A DNA stretch of 64,000 bases from Aromatoleum aromaticum EbN1 (GTDB taxonomy: Bacteria > Pseudomonadota > Gammaproteobacteria > Burkholderiales > Rhodocyclaceae). Made by a program: the position numbers and the translations under genes. Shown in pieces: positions 56,397-64,000 of the stretch. The number at the start of each line of letters is the position of its first letter. Within the stretch, counting starts at the first letter, position 1. The notes beneath the pieces were generated by a model. The model was not told the DNA's origin. It saw only the letters and a list, made by a program, of their open reading frames with translations, and made no database searches. The stretch lies in assembly GCF_000025965.1 (NCBI RefSeq), contig NC_006513.1, forward strand, positions 558,001 to 622,000, written 5' to 3'.

Positions 56397-57782
56397 TTAT
56401 TCCTTCTTATTCTGGACGATCTGCAGCCCCTTGAGAAGGTTGATCGCCTGGTTCAGCTGGTAGTCGTCCTTGCTCGCGAGTTCCGGACGCGGCAGCGCTT
56501 CGGCCTCGTCGTCGGCAGGCGACTGGTCGCCCGCTTTCGGTTCGTCGGCCTTCTTCGGCTCTGCCTCGGGATCGCGGTCATTGCCGAGGTGACGCTCCAG
56601 GTCGGCCTCGCGCAGGCGACGCGAGGAGCCGTTTGCCGTTTCCTCGACGATGATGTCGGGCTCGATGCCTTTCGCCTGGATCGAGCGGCCGCTCGGCGTG
56701 TAGTACCTGGCTGTCGTCAGCTTGATCGCGGTGTTGCTGTTGAGCGGCAGGATCGTCTGGACCGAGCCCTTGCCGAACGTCTGCGTTCCCATCACGACCG
56801 CGCGTCGGTGGTCCTGCAACGCGCCTGCTACGATTTCGGAAGCCGAGGCCGAACCGGCATTGACGAGCACGACCATCGGGAGCGTCCGCGCGCCCGCCGG
56901 CAAGTCCTTGAGGAAATCCTCACGGCTGCCGCGCAGGTAGTCGTCCGCCCGCGCGCGATATTCACGCTTCGCGTCATCGGTCCGTCCGTCCGTCGACACC
57001 ACCAGCGCATTCGCCGGCAGGAACGCCGAAGCGACGCCGACGGCGCCGTGCAGCAAGCCACCCGGATCGTTGCGCAGGTCGAGCACCAGGCCTTTCATGT
57101 CTCCTTCCTTGGCGAGCTTGGCAAGGTGCTCGGCGACGGCTTGCGAAGTGTTTTCCTGGAACTGCGCGACGCGCAGGTAACCATAGCCGGGCTCGACCAT
57201 CTTCGACTTGACGCTCTGCACCTTGATCACTTCGCGCGTCAGCGTCACCACCACCGGGCGGTCCTCGCCCTTGCGCACGATGGTCAGCGTGATGTCGGTC
57301 TTCGGCTTGCCGCGCATCCGCTTGACCGCGTCGCTGAGCGTCATGCCCTTGACCGGCGTTTCGTCGAGCTTGACGATCAGGTCGCCGGCCTTGACGCCGG
57401 AGCGGAACGCGGGCGTATCCTCGATCGGCGAAATGACCTTGACGAACCCGTCTTCCATGCCAACTTCGATGCCGAGCCCGCCGAACTCGCCGTGCGTGCC
57501 GACCTGCAGCTCCTTGTACGCTTCCACGTCGAGGTACGCGGAGTGGGGATCGAGCCCGCTCAGCATGCCGCTGATCGCGTGGTTGATGAGTTTCTTGTCC
57601 TCGACGGGTTCGACGTAGCCCTGCTTGATCGCGTTGAACACGTCGGCAAATGCGCGCAGCTCCTCGACCGGCAGCGGGGCAGCTGAAACTTTGTCGGCAC
57701 TGGCGGGGAAATTGAGACTGATCAGCACCCCGGCGAACACGCCGGTCATGATCAAACCCGCTTTCTGAAGCTTGTTACGCAT
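56397..57782 (-). CDS. ctpA: Carboxy-terminal processing protease (S41 family)
   Basis: A 461-residue periplasmic serine protease. The signal/anchor is residues 8-30. A PDZ domain follows (about 95-165, FGGLGIEVGMEDG, GVKAGDLIVKLD). The catalytic core has Ser in NAGSASASEIVAGAL (about 315) and Lys in TFGKGSVQTILPL (about 340), then YYTPSGRSIQAKGIEPD. The C-tail is charged and linker-like. It follows envC by 42 bp; the gpmA-envC-ctpA order is common in proteobacteria, where the products act in cell separation and envelope maintenance. Confidence 0.94.
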   Translation of the reverse strand: MRNKLQKAGLIMTGVFAGVLISLNFPASADKVSAAPLPVEELRAFADVFNAIKQGYVEPVEDKKLINHAISGMLSGLDPHSAYLDVEAYKELQVGTHGEFGGLGIEVGMEDGFVKVISPIEDTPAFRSGVKAGDLIVKLDETPVKGMTLSDAVKRMRGKPKTDITLTIVRKGEDRPVVVTLTREVIKVQSVKSKMVEPGYGYLRVAQFQENTSQAVAEHLAKLAKEGDMKGLVLDLRNDPGGLLHGAVGVASAFLPANALVVSTDGRTDDAKREYRARADDYLRGSREDFLKDLPAGARTLPMVVLVNAGSASASEIVAGALQDHRRAVVMGTQTFGKGSVQTILPLNSNTAIKLTTARYYTPSGRSIQAKGIEPDIIVEETANGSSRRLREADLERHLGNDRDPEAEPKKADEPKAGDQSPADDEAEALPRPELASKDDYQLNQAINLLKGLQIVQNKKE

Positions 57783-57824
57783 GACTACTCCATCGAGGAA
57801 AAAACGCCGGGAATCCCGGAAAAG

Positions 57825-59150
57825 CTAATTGAGCCGCACCCACTGCAGGGGATCGACCGGCTGCCCGCGGTAGCGGATCTCAAAGTATAAACCCGATTCG
57901 GAGGCGCCTCCGCTCGCCCCAACGCTGGCGATCGGTTCCCCTCCGGCAATTACGTCGCCAAGCTGTTTCAGCAAGGCATCGTTGTTGCCGTATATCGACA
58001 GATAGTCACTGCCGTGGTCGACGATGATGAGGTTGCCGTAGCCGCGCAGCCAGTCGGAGAACACGATCTCGCCCCCCGCCACTGCCCGCACCTCCGCACC
58101 GCCGGAGGCGCGTATGAAAACGCCCCGCCACGTCGTGCCACCTTCCGCCCTTGGAGCACCGAAACGTCCAACCAGTTCGCCACGGACCGGAAATCGCATC
58201 TTGCCGCGCAACTGCGCAAAGCTCACGCCCGTCGGCGTCGCTCCCGCGGCCTGGCGGACTTCACCGACGACCGCTTCCGAGCGGGAGCGCGGCGTCGAGC
58301 GCACCGCTCCCGCCGCGTCCGCCCGCCTCTCCGCCGCCGCCTTTGCTGCCGCGCGGGCCGCAGCTTCGCGCGCGCGGGCAGCCGTCGCGATACGCGCAGC
58401 TTCCCGTTCCGCCGCCCGCTTGGCGAGGACCGCCACCAGGCGACCGAGCCGCTGCTGATCCTGGTGCAGCGTTTCCTCTTCCTTGCGCTGGCTGAGCAGT
58501 TGCCGGGATATCCCGTCGAGGGCCTGCTTGCGCCTGGCCTGCATCGATTCGAGCGTCGCATGCTGAGCGCGCTGTTGCGCTTCGAGCGCCACGAGGCGGT
58601 CGCGCCGCCCGGCAATCGACTCGCCGAGCTCGGCTTTCTGCCGCAGATCCCCGCGCAGCGACTCAATCAGCGCCAGGCGGGCCCTGCCGAGGTGTTCGAG
58701 ATAATGAGCGTCGCGGGCGAACTGATTCGCGTCGCGGGTCGACAGGAACGGCGCGACCCCGCCGCCCGCGCCATGGACATAGTGCCGGCGCAGCCACTCG
58801 CCCAGTTCCGCCTGCCGCCCCGCAATCCGGGCTTCCACCGCTTCCTGCTCGGCCTCGAGGATCGCAAGCGACTTCTCGGTCGTCGCCCGCTCCGCGGCGA
58901 GCGCGTGCAGCCGGCGCTGCACCTGCGAAACCGCCCGTTCCGCCGCGGCGAGTTCGGCGGCAGCGCTCGAGCGGGTTTCCTCGGTATCGGCAATTTCCTT
59001 GCGCAGATCCGCGATGCGGCGTTTCACCTCTTCGAGGTCGGAACGCTTCTGCACGACCTCGGCCGGCTCGCTCGCCTGCGCGGCAGCGCCCAGCAGGAGC
59101 GCCAGCGCCAGCGCAGGGACAAGAGACCGCAACCCGAGCCGGACCATCAT
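57825..59150 (-). CDS. envC: EnvC-like murein hydrolase activator
   Basis: A 441-residue periplasmic protein. The signal peptide is residues 1-26, then long Glu/Arg/Ala-rich coiled coils (about 30-290) and a C-terminal LytM/M23 fold (about 320-441, GGEIVFSDWLRGYGNLIIVDHG). The family's usual catalytic H in the YGHN stretch is replaced (SIYGNNDALL), so the domain looks degenerate, as in EnvC, which activates amidases without cutting. The ATG at 59150 was chosen (a second ATG follows directly). It is placed between gpmA and ctpA. Confidence 0.88.
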   Translation of the reverse strand: MMVRLGLRSLVPALALALLLGAAAQASEPAEVVQKRSDLEEVKRRIADLRKEIADTEETRSSAAAELAAAERAVSQVQRRLHALAAERATTEKSLAILEAEQEAVEARIAGRQAELGEWLRRHYVHGAGGGVAPFLSTRDANQFARDAHYLEHLGRARLALIESLRGDLRQKAELGESIAGRRDRLVALEAQQRAQHATLESMQARRKQALDGISRQLLSQRKEEETLHQDQQRLGRLVAVLAKRAAEREAARIATAARAREAAARAAAKAAAERRADAAGAVRSTPRSRSEAVVGEVRQAAGATPTGVSFAQLRGKMRFPVRGELVGRFGAPRAEGGTTWRGVFIRASGGAEVRAVAGGEIVFSDWLRGYGNLIIVDHGSDYLSIYGNNDALLKQLGDVIAGGEPIASVGASGGASESGLYFEIRYRGQPVDPLQWVRLN

Positions 59151-59163
59151 TCTCGGGCGACTT

Positions 59164-59913
59164 TCAGCCCTTCGCCTTGCCCTGTCCCGCCACTGCAGCC
59201 TCGGCCGCGCGGATCGTGTCGGCATCCGCGAGGTAGTAGCTCCTGATCGGGCGCAGATTCGCGTCCAGCTCATAGACGAGCGGCTGCGCGGTCGGGATGT
59301 TCAGGCCGACGATTTCGCTGTCCGAGATGTTGTCGAGATACTTGATCAGCGCGCGCAGGCTGTTGCCGTGGGCCGCGATCAGGATGCGGCGACCGGCCAG
59401 GATGTTCGGCACGATCACCGTCTCCCAGTACGGCACGAAGCGCGCCACCGTATCCTTGAGGCATTCGGTGCGCGGGAACTGCGCGCGCGGCAGCGAAGCA
59501 TAGCGCGGGTCGCCGCTGGTGAGCCGTTCGTCGCCCTCCGGCAGCGGCGGCGGCGGCGTGTCATATGAACGGCGCCACACGAGCACCTGGTCGTCGCCGA
59601 ATTTCGCTGCGGTCTCGGCCTTGTTGAGCCCCTGCAAGTCGCCGTAATGCCGTTCGTTCAGGCGCCACGAATGCTCCACCGGCAGCCACAGCGAGTCGAG
59701 TTCCTCGAGGACGATGTTCAGCGTCTTGTTGGCACGCTTGAGTACCGACGTGTAGGCCAGGTCGAAAGTGTAGCCCTCTCGCTTCAGCAAGTGGCCAGCT
59801 CCCCGGGCCTCCTCGACACCTTTCTCGGTGAGATCGACGTCGGTCCAGCCGGTGAAGCGGTTGTCCTTGTTCCAGGTAGACTCGCCATGGCGAAGCAGAA
59901 CGATTTTGTACAT
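59164..59913 (-). CDS. gpmA: 2,3-bisphosphoglycerate-dependent phosphoglycerate mutase
   Basis: A 249-residue glycolytic enzyme. The catalytic histidines are in [10 protein letters not shown] and [15 protein letters not shown], with the substrate loop [11 protein letters not shown] and [12 protein letters not shown]. Length and motifs are exactly those of GpmA. The start at [10 protein letters not shown] was chosen; a long upstream-open frame has no similarity. The stop lies 13 bp ahead of envC. Confidence 0.96.
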   Translation of the reverse strand: MYKIVLLRHGESTWNKDNRFTGWTDVDLTEKGVEEARGAGHLLKREGYTFDLAYTSVLKRANKTLNIVLEELDSLWLPVEHSWRLNERHYGDLQGLNKAETAAKFGDDQVLVWRRSYDTPPPPLPEGDERLTSGDPRYASLPRAQFPRTECLKDTVARFVPYWETVIVPNILAGRRILIAAHGNSLRALIKYLDNISDSEIVGLNIPTAQPLVYELDANLRPIRSYYLADADTIRAAEAAVAGQGKAKG

Positions 59914-60039
59914 GAACGCTCGGGAAAAAGTGATTGAAGTTGTGAAGCTGACGTATCGGACGACGGGACGAGACCGGCTCGAGAGCGCCCGGCGCAACAC
60001 AAAGACACCGGACTCGCCCTTAATCGGGCCGCGGTATTT

Positions 60040-60045
60040 TATACT
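60040..60045 (+). promoter_or_regulatory. Candidate -10 element TATACT ahead of the arsR-type gene
   Basis: TATACT lies 30 bp ahead of the GTG start of the ArsR-family gene in the 161-bp divergent interval with gpmA. It has no clear -35 partner at the usual distance. Confidence 0.4.
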
Positions 60046-60074
60046 AGTCGCCTGATCTGCACTTCACCGCCACA

Positions 60075-60404
60075 GTGAACAACAACGCCATCATCGACCT
60101 GATCGACAAGCACGAACACATCGAGACTGCCGCTCGTGCCCTCAAGGCGATTGCACACCCGCTGCGGCTCAAGATCCTGTGCGTCCTCGGCGAGAGCGAA
60201 ATCTGCGTCCAGGAAATCGTGGAGGCGGTCGGCACCTCGCAGAGCAACATCTCCCAGCACCTGGCGATCCTCCGGGACAAGGGGGTGCTGCAAACCCGAA
60301 AGGATGCGAATCGCGTCTATTACCGTGTCTGCGACCAGCGGACGCTGCAGCTGATCGTGCTGATGCGCGAAGTGTTCTGCGGCGTCGCGCGCGACAGGAT
60401 TTGA
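60075..60404 (+). CDS. ArsR/SmtB family transcriptional regulator
   Basis: A 109-residue winged-helix repressor (AARALKAIAHPLRLKILCVL, then SQSNISQHLAILRDKGVLQTRKDANRVYYRV). Few cysteines are present (LCVLGESEICVQE, VFCGV), so it may sense thiol or sulfane-sulfur state rather than a metal, like SqrR/BigR-type regulators. It is the first gene of a likely arsR-rhodanese-glutaredoxin unit. The GTG start lacks a strong ribosome binding site. Confidence 0.85.
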   Translation: MNNNAIIDLIDKHEHIETAARALKAIAHPLRLKILCVLGESEICVQEIVEAVGTSQSNISQHLAILRDKGVLQTRKDANRVYYRVCDQRTLQLIVLMREVFCGVARDRI

Positions 60405-60497
60405 GCCGGCAATCCCGGTTGCCATCTCGATTGGTACCGCAGTTGTCATCGCAGTTGTCATCATTCGCATCGAACCCCTAGAACGGAGCAAGATTTC

Positions 60498-60914
60498 GTG
60501 GAATTCCTCCAGCAAAACTGGTACTGGGCTGCGCTCGCGGTAGCGAGCGGCAGCTGGCTGCTGTTCGACTTCGCGCGCGCACAAGGCGACAAAAGCCAGG
60601 TCTCCCCGATCGAGGCGACGCTGCTGATCAACCGCGAAGAGGCGATCGTCATCGACATTCGCGACCAGGCCGAATACTCGCGCGGCCATATCCCGAACGC
60701 ACGCCATATTCCGCAGAGCGATCTCGAACGGCGCAGCGCGGAGCTCGCGAAGTTCAAGGATCGTCCGCTGATCGTTTATTGTTTCACCGGCGCTCGCTCG
60801 TCTGCGGCGGTTGCAACGCTGAGGAAAGCGGGATTCGAGAAACTCTTCAACCTGCGGGGCGGCCTCGTCGAATGGGAAAAAGCCGGGCAGCCGGTCAGCC
60901 GCAAGAGGAAATGA
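60498..60914 (+). CDS. Membrane-anchored rhodanese-like sulfurtransferase
   Basis: A 138-residue protein with one N-terminal membrane helix (about 8-25, WYWAALAVASGSWLLFDFA) and a single rhodanese domain facing the cytoplasm or periplasm. The active-site loop is YCFTGARSSAAVATL with the catalytic Cys at about 97. It has D-x-R of IDIRDQAEYSRGHIPNA. The GTG start has GGAGCAAG upstream. It is 2 bp ahead of the glutaredoxin gene; a role in sulfur transfer is inferred. Confidence 0.86.
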   Translation: MEFLQQNWYWAALAVASGSWLLFDFARAQGDKSQVSPIEATLLINREEAIVIDIRDQAEYSRGHIPNARHIPQSDLERRSAELAKFKDRPLIVYCFTGARSSAAVATLRKAGFEKLFNLRGGLVEWEKAGQPVSRKRK

Positions 60915-60916
60915 AC

Positions 60917-61177
60917 ATGGCAAAAATCAGAATGTATGCCACGAACGTGTGCCCCTACTGTGTGCGTGCCGAACAGCTCCTCAAGCGCAAAGGCGTGACC
61001 GACATCGAGAAGATCCGCGTCGATCAGGACCCGTCGTTGCGCGACGAGATGATCAGGCTCACCGGGCGCCGGACGGTACCGCAAATCTTCATCGGCGACC
61101 TGCATGTCGGCGGTTGCGACGATCTGTTCGATCTTGACCACGCCGGCAAACTCGATTCCTTGTTGGCCGCGCCCTGA
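60917..61177 (+). CDS. grxC: Glutaredoxin 3 (GrxC)
   Basis: An 86-residue glutaredoxin with active site CPYC (residues 12-15, YATNVCPYCVRAE), the TVPQIFI cis-proline loop and GGCDDLFDLDHAGKL. It reduces protein disulfides and glutathione mixed disulfides in the cytoplasm. It is translationally close to the rhodanese gene and upstream of secB; grxC-secB adjacency is conserved in proteobacteria. Confidence 0.93.
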   Translation: MAKIRMYATNVCPYCVRAEQLLKRKGVTDIEKIRVDQDPSLRDEMIRLTGRRTVPQIFIGDLHVGGCDDLFDLDHAGKLDSLLAAP

Positions 61178-61309
61178 ACGTCCTGACCCGGGGGCCTGGC
61201 GCCGCGTTGAGGCGCACCACCACCAGCCGGGTCACTTCGCATTCTCCGCTTTCACCGATTTACTTCCCCGATCCACTTCCCCAAGTCACTTTCTTTTCCA
61301 GGCCTCTCC

Positions 61310-61789
61310 ATGACCGAAAACGCACAAGCCGCGCAACCCGTCTTCTCGATCGAAAAACTCTACGTCAAGGATCTCTCGCTCGAAGTACCCAACGCGCCGA
61401 AGATTTTCCTCGACCGTGAGAACCCGCAGATCAATGTTCAGCTGCGCACCGAGGCCAGCAACGTCGACGAAGGCGTTTTCGAAGTTACGCTGACGGTGAC
61501 CGTATCGTCGAAACTGCCCGAAGACCGGACGGTGTTTCTCGTCGAGGTTGCGCAGGCAGGTATTTTCCAGATCCGCAACATTCCGGAAGGCGATCTCGAG
61601 GCGGTGATGATGATCGGCTGCCCGAACATCCTTTTCCCGTATGCGCGCGAATCGGTGTCGGATGCGATCACCCGCGCCGGCTTCCAGCCGGTGGTGCTTG
61701 CCCCGGTGAACTTCGAATCGCTGTACCAGGCCCAGCAACAACAGCAGGCCGCGGCGGCCGCGCAGGCCGGCGAGCTCCCGATCCAGTGA
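61310..61789 (+). CDS. secB: Protein-export chaperone SecB
   Basis: A 159-residue tetrameric chaperone that holds preproteins unfolded for SecA. Visible are FSIEKLYVKDLSLEVPNAPKIF (in part), NVDEGVFEVTLTVTV, CPNILFPYARESVSDAITRAGF and PVNFESLYQAQQQ. Full family length. The stop overlaps a possible GTG start of the next gene. Confidence 0.96.
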   Translation: MTENAQAAQPVFSIEKLYVKDLSLEVPNAPKIFLDRENPQINVQLRTEASNVDEGVFEVTLTVTVSSKLPEDRTVFLVEVAQAGIFQIRNIPEGDLEAVMMIGCPNILFPYARESVSDAITRAGFQPVVLAPVNFESLYQAQQQQQAAAAAQAGELPIQ

Positions 61790-61794
61790 GACGA

Positions 61795-62244
61795 ATGCGC
61801 GCGAACATTCGCTTCTCGCTGTCCCTTGCCGCCGCGCTGGCCCTGTCGGCCGGCGCCGCCGATGCGATCGAATTCCGTTCGGTCGGCGAACCCGCCGTGC
61901 TGTTCGACGCGCCTTCCGAGAAGGGCAAGCGTCTGTACATCGTAGCCCCGGGAACCCCTGTCGAAGTCGTCGTGACGCTCGACAAGTGGGTCAAGGTGCG
62001 CGATGCGGGCGGAGCGCTGACCTGGATCGAACGGCGCGCGTTGTCGGAAAAACGCACCGTGATGGTCGCCGTGCCGCGGGCCGTGGTGCGCCAGCACCCG
62101 GCAGACGAGGCGTCGGCGGCATTCGAGACCGTCAAGGATGCAGTCCTCGAATTCGTCGCGCAATCGGGCGATGGCTGGATCCAGGTCCGCCACAAGGACG
62201 GCACGCAGGGCTACCTCAAGATCAGCGAAGTGTGGGGGCTTTGA
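61795..62244 (+). CDS. Exported SH3-domain protein
   Basis: A 149-residue protein with a signal peptide (about residues 1-24, ending ADA/IEF) and two bacterial SH3-like repeats (IVAPGTPVEVVVTLDKWVKVRDAGG and FVAQSGDGWIQVRHKDGTQGYLKISE, each in part). Such domains bind peptidoglycan or act as scaffolds. The ATG was chosen; a GTG at 61786 overlapping the secB stop is equally possible. It is placed between secB and gpsA, a recurring betaproteobacterial order. Confidence 0.82.
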   Translation: MRANIRFSLSLAAALALSAGAADAIEFRSVGEPAVLFDAPSEKGKRLYIVAPGTPVEVVVTLDKWVKVRDAGGALTWIERRALSEKRTVMVAVPRAVVRQHPADEASAAFETVKDAVLEFVAQSGDGWIQVRHKDGTQGYLKISEVWGL

Positions 62245-62249
62245 CTCGG

Positions 62250-63236
62250 ATGCGCATCGCCGTCTTCGGCGCCGGTGCCTGGGGCACCGCCTTGGCGCTC
62301 GCGTTCAGCGCGCGCCACGACGTCGTGCTGTGGGGTCGCGATGCAGGCCACATCGACACCCTCGCCGCGACGCGGCACAACGAGCGTTACCTGCCCGGCG
62401 TGCCCTTTCCGGAAGAACTGGCCCTGACGGCCGACTTCGCCGCCGCTGCCCGCGCCGCCGACCTGCACCTCGTCGTCACGCCGCTCGCTGGCCTTCGCGC
62501 CGCCGTGGGCGAACTCAACACACTGCAGCCCGACACGCCGTTGATCTGGGCATGCAAGGGTCTCGAAGCGGGGACCGGCAAGCTGCCGCATGAAATCGTC
62601 GCCGAGGAGCTCGGGCCCGCAGCCCGCTGCGGCGTATTGACCGGCCCCAGCTTCGCCGCCGAAGTCGCCCGCGCAATGCCGACCGCGGTGACGCTGGCAG
62701 CGACCGATCCGGCTTTCGCCCGTCGCTGGGTTCCTGCACTGCACCAGCCGCGCTTGCGCATTTACGCGAACTCCGACCTCGTCGGCGCCGAGATCGGCGG
62801 CGCGATCAAGAACGTGCTCGCGATCGCCGCAGGTGTCTCCGACGGCATGGGATTCGGCCTCAATGCGCGCGCAGCACTGATCACCCGCGGACTCGCCGAA
62901 ATCGCGCGGCTCGCCGAAGCCCTTGGCGGGCGCCCCGAAACCCTGATGGGCCTCGCCGGCATGGGGGACCTGATCCTGACCTGCACCGGCGACCTGTCGC
63001 GCAACCGACGCGTCGGACTCGCACTCGCCCAAGGCAAGACCCTCGCCGAGATCCTCGGCGAACTCGGCCATGTCGCCGAAGGCGTGTCCACCGCCCGCGA
63101 AGTCGTCAAGCTCGCTGCCCGCCACGACGTCGAGATGCCGCTGTGCGAAGCCGTCGACACCCTGCTCCACGACGCCCGCCTCGGCCCGCGCGAAGTTGTC
63201 GAGCAACTGCTGTCGCGCGAGCCGCGCCGCGAGTGA
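62250..63236 (+). CDS. gpsA: Glycerol-3-phosphate dehydrogenase [NAD(P)+]
   Basis: A 328-residue enzyme making sn-glycerol 3-phosphate for phospholipids. Visible are the dinucleotide loop AVFGAGAWGTALA, ACKGLEAGTG, LTGPSFAAEVA, the catalytic lysine region GAIKNVLAIAAGVSDGMGFG and LAGMGDLILTCTGDLSRNRRVG. The ATG at 62250 lies 6 bp after the SH3 gene. Full length. Confidence 0.96.
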   Translation: MRIAVFGAGAWGTALALAFSARHDVVLWGRDAGHIDTLAATRHNERYLPGVPFPEELALTADFAAAARAADLHLVVTPLAGLRAAVGELNTLQPDTPLIWACKGLEAGTGKLPHEIVAEELGPAARCGVLTGPSFAAEVARAMPTAVTLAATDPAFARRWVPALHQPRLRIYANSDLVGAEIGGAIKNVLAIAAGVSDGMGFGLNARAALITRGLAEIARLAEALGGRPETLMGLAGMGDLILTCTGDLSRNRRVGLALAQGKTLAEILGELGHVAEGVSTAREVVKLAARHDVEMPLCEAVDTLLHDARLGPREVVEQLLSREPRRE

Positions 63237-63322
63237 GCCGCAAGGCGTTCGCGCCTGTTGCAGCACCGCAGCGTTCCTCCGTCCGCCCCCGTCGCTTCCC
63301 CCCGGGGCAGACGCGCCCGAGC

Positions 63323-63787
63323 TCAAGTCGCGCCGGCAAATCCCAGTTGGCGCCACGCTTCGAAAACGACGACCGCGACCGCGTTCGACAGGTTGACGCT
63401 GCGGTTGGCCGGGCACATCGGGATGCGCAGCGTCTGCATGTCCGGCACCGAATCGAGGACTTCGGCCGGCAGCCCGCTGGTTTCGCGGCCGAAAAGCAGC
63501 ACGTCGTCAGCCCGGTAGTCGACCAGATCGTAGCGTGTCCGGCCCTTTGTGCTCAGCGCCAGCAGGCGCCGGCCGGCGAGCGCGGACAGACAGGCGTTCC
63601 AGTCGTCGTGAACGGTGAGCGTCGTCAGATCGTGGTAATCGAGGCCGGCGCGCGCGAGTTGCCGGTCGGAGAGATCGAAGCCGAGCGGGCGCACGAGATG
63701 CAGGCGTGCGCCGGTGTTGGCCGCGAGCCGGATCGTGTTGCCGGTGTTCGGCGGGATTTCGGGCTGGAAGAGAACGATATCGAGCAT
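63323..63787 (-). CDS. trmL: tRNA (cytidine/uridine-2'-O-)-methyltransferase TrmL
   Basis: A 154-residue SPOUT methyltransferase acting on the wobble nucleotide of tRNA-Leu isoacceptors. Visible are FQPEIPPNTGNTIRLAANTGA (in part), LVRPLGFDL, LLFGRETSGLP and RIPMCPANRSVNLSNAVAVVVFEAWRQLGF (in part), the knot motifs. The start MLDIVLFQPEI was chosen, giving the family length. It is separated by one base from the comF stop. Confidence 0.94.
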   Translation of the reverse strand: MLDIVLFQPEIPPNTGNTIRLAANTGARLHLVRPLGFDLSDRQLARAGLDYHDLTTLTVHDDWNACLSALAGRRLLALSTKGRTRYDLVDYRADDVLLFGRETSGLPAEVLDSVPDMQTLRIPMCPANRSVNLSNAVAVVVFEAWRQLGFAGAT

Positions 63788-63788
63788 G

Positions 63789-64000
63789 TCAGTGGGGGGA
63801 AGGTGTGCGCGCGACGACGAGGTTTTCGACGCGCGCGGCGCCATGCATCTTGAGCGTGCGGGCGAGCTCGTCGAGCGTCGCGCCGGTCGTCATGACGTCG
63901 TCGACGACGATCACTGTGCGGCCGGCAAACGAGGCCTCGCAACGGAAGGCGCCCCGCATATTGACGCTTCGCTCCTTCCACGGCAAGGACACCTGCGGCA
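63789..64000 (-). CDS. comF: ComF family phosphoribosyltransferase-like protein (partial)
   Basis: The C-terminal ~70 residues of a protein whose N-terminal part lies beyond the window edge; the frame is open to base 64000. The PRPP-binding motif VIVVDDVMTTGATLDELART and the upstream RSVNMRGAF block are those of ComF/GntX proteins, implicated in DNA uptake and recombination. An apparent start inside the window is not the true one. Confidence 0.85.
   Translation of the reverse strand, partial: PQVSLPWKERSVNMRGAFRCEASFAGRTVIVVDDVMTTGATLDELARTLKMHGAARVENLVVARTPSPH

Overview
The window is about 64 kb of GC-rich, densely coding betaproteobacterial chromosome. Gene content and order (glnE next to a CYTH-CHAD protein, yhdP-nitrilase-tldD, darP/pmbA divergent, secB-SH3-gpsA, glyA-nrdR-ribD, gpmA-envC-ctpA) fit the Rhodocyclales, most likely the Azoarcus/Aromatoleum/Thauera group. 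The genus is inferred from recognised families and not from a search. I found no rRNA, tRNA, CRISPR array, insertion sequence or prophage.

Layout. 0-5.2 kb: a truncated DUF3501 remnant, a CBS-pair protein, rppH, proS, a lytic transglycosylase and a bactofilin. 5.5-9.5 kb: a glrK-qseG-glrR two-component operon and a BON-domain periplasmic protein. 9.6-20.8 kb: tldD, a nitrilase homologue and yhdP on the minus strand, then glnE, a CYTH-CHAD triphosphatase and a SixA-like phosphatase. 21-27.9 kb: an unrecognised gene pair, the nudJ/secreted hydrolase-like/mnmA operon, ilvE with a small zinc-finger protein, a SnoaL-like protein and algC. 28.1-37.8 kb: an all-plus-strand respiratory module made of a dCache-type sensor kinase, a sigma54 regulator, an ethylbenzene-dehydrogenase-type haem protein, a NapC-type tetrahaem cytochrome, a four-cluster Fe-S subunit, an NrfD-type membrane subunit and a Tat-exported molybdopterin oxidoreductase. 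38-64 kb: mostly housekeeping genes (alaS, pduO-type adenosyltransferase, dinB, aroG, mogA, darP, pmbA, glyA, nrdR, ribD, moeB, ctpA, envC, gpmA, arsR-rhodanese-grxC, secB, gpsA, trmL, partial comF) plus a TRAP transporter with two tandem binding proteins.

The most notable signal is regulatory. Three sigma54 -24/-12 promoters can be read: ahead of the bactofilin (minus strand), ahead of the BON protein, and ahead of the respiratory module. Each has a perfect TGTC-N10-GACA palindrome, the site known for enterobacterial GlrR, about 97-172 bp upstream of its -12 element. Two of the three also have an IHF-like site about 40 bp upstream of the -12 element. The first two promoters flank glrK-qseG-glrR itself and share a distal-perfect/proximal-degenerate site pair. 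The third lies directly behind the second sigma54 regulator and drives the respiratory genes.

The respiratory module is the best candidate for an undescribed system. It pairs two alternative quinone-linked entry points (NapC-type and NrfD-type) with a periplasmic molybdoenzyme whose expected molybdenum-ligand position does not appear to be cysteine. Its substrate cannot be read from the sequence. Three short elements sharing a GGCC(A/G)CCCCAA core punctuate this module, and two of them are hairpins whose stems covary.
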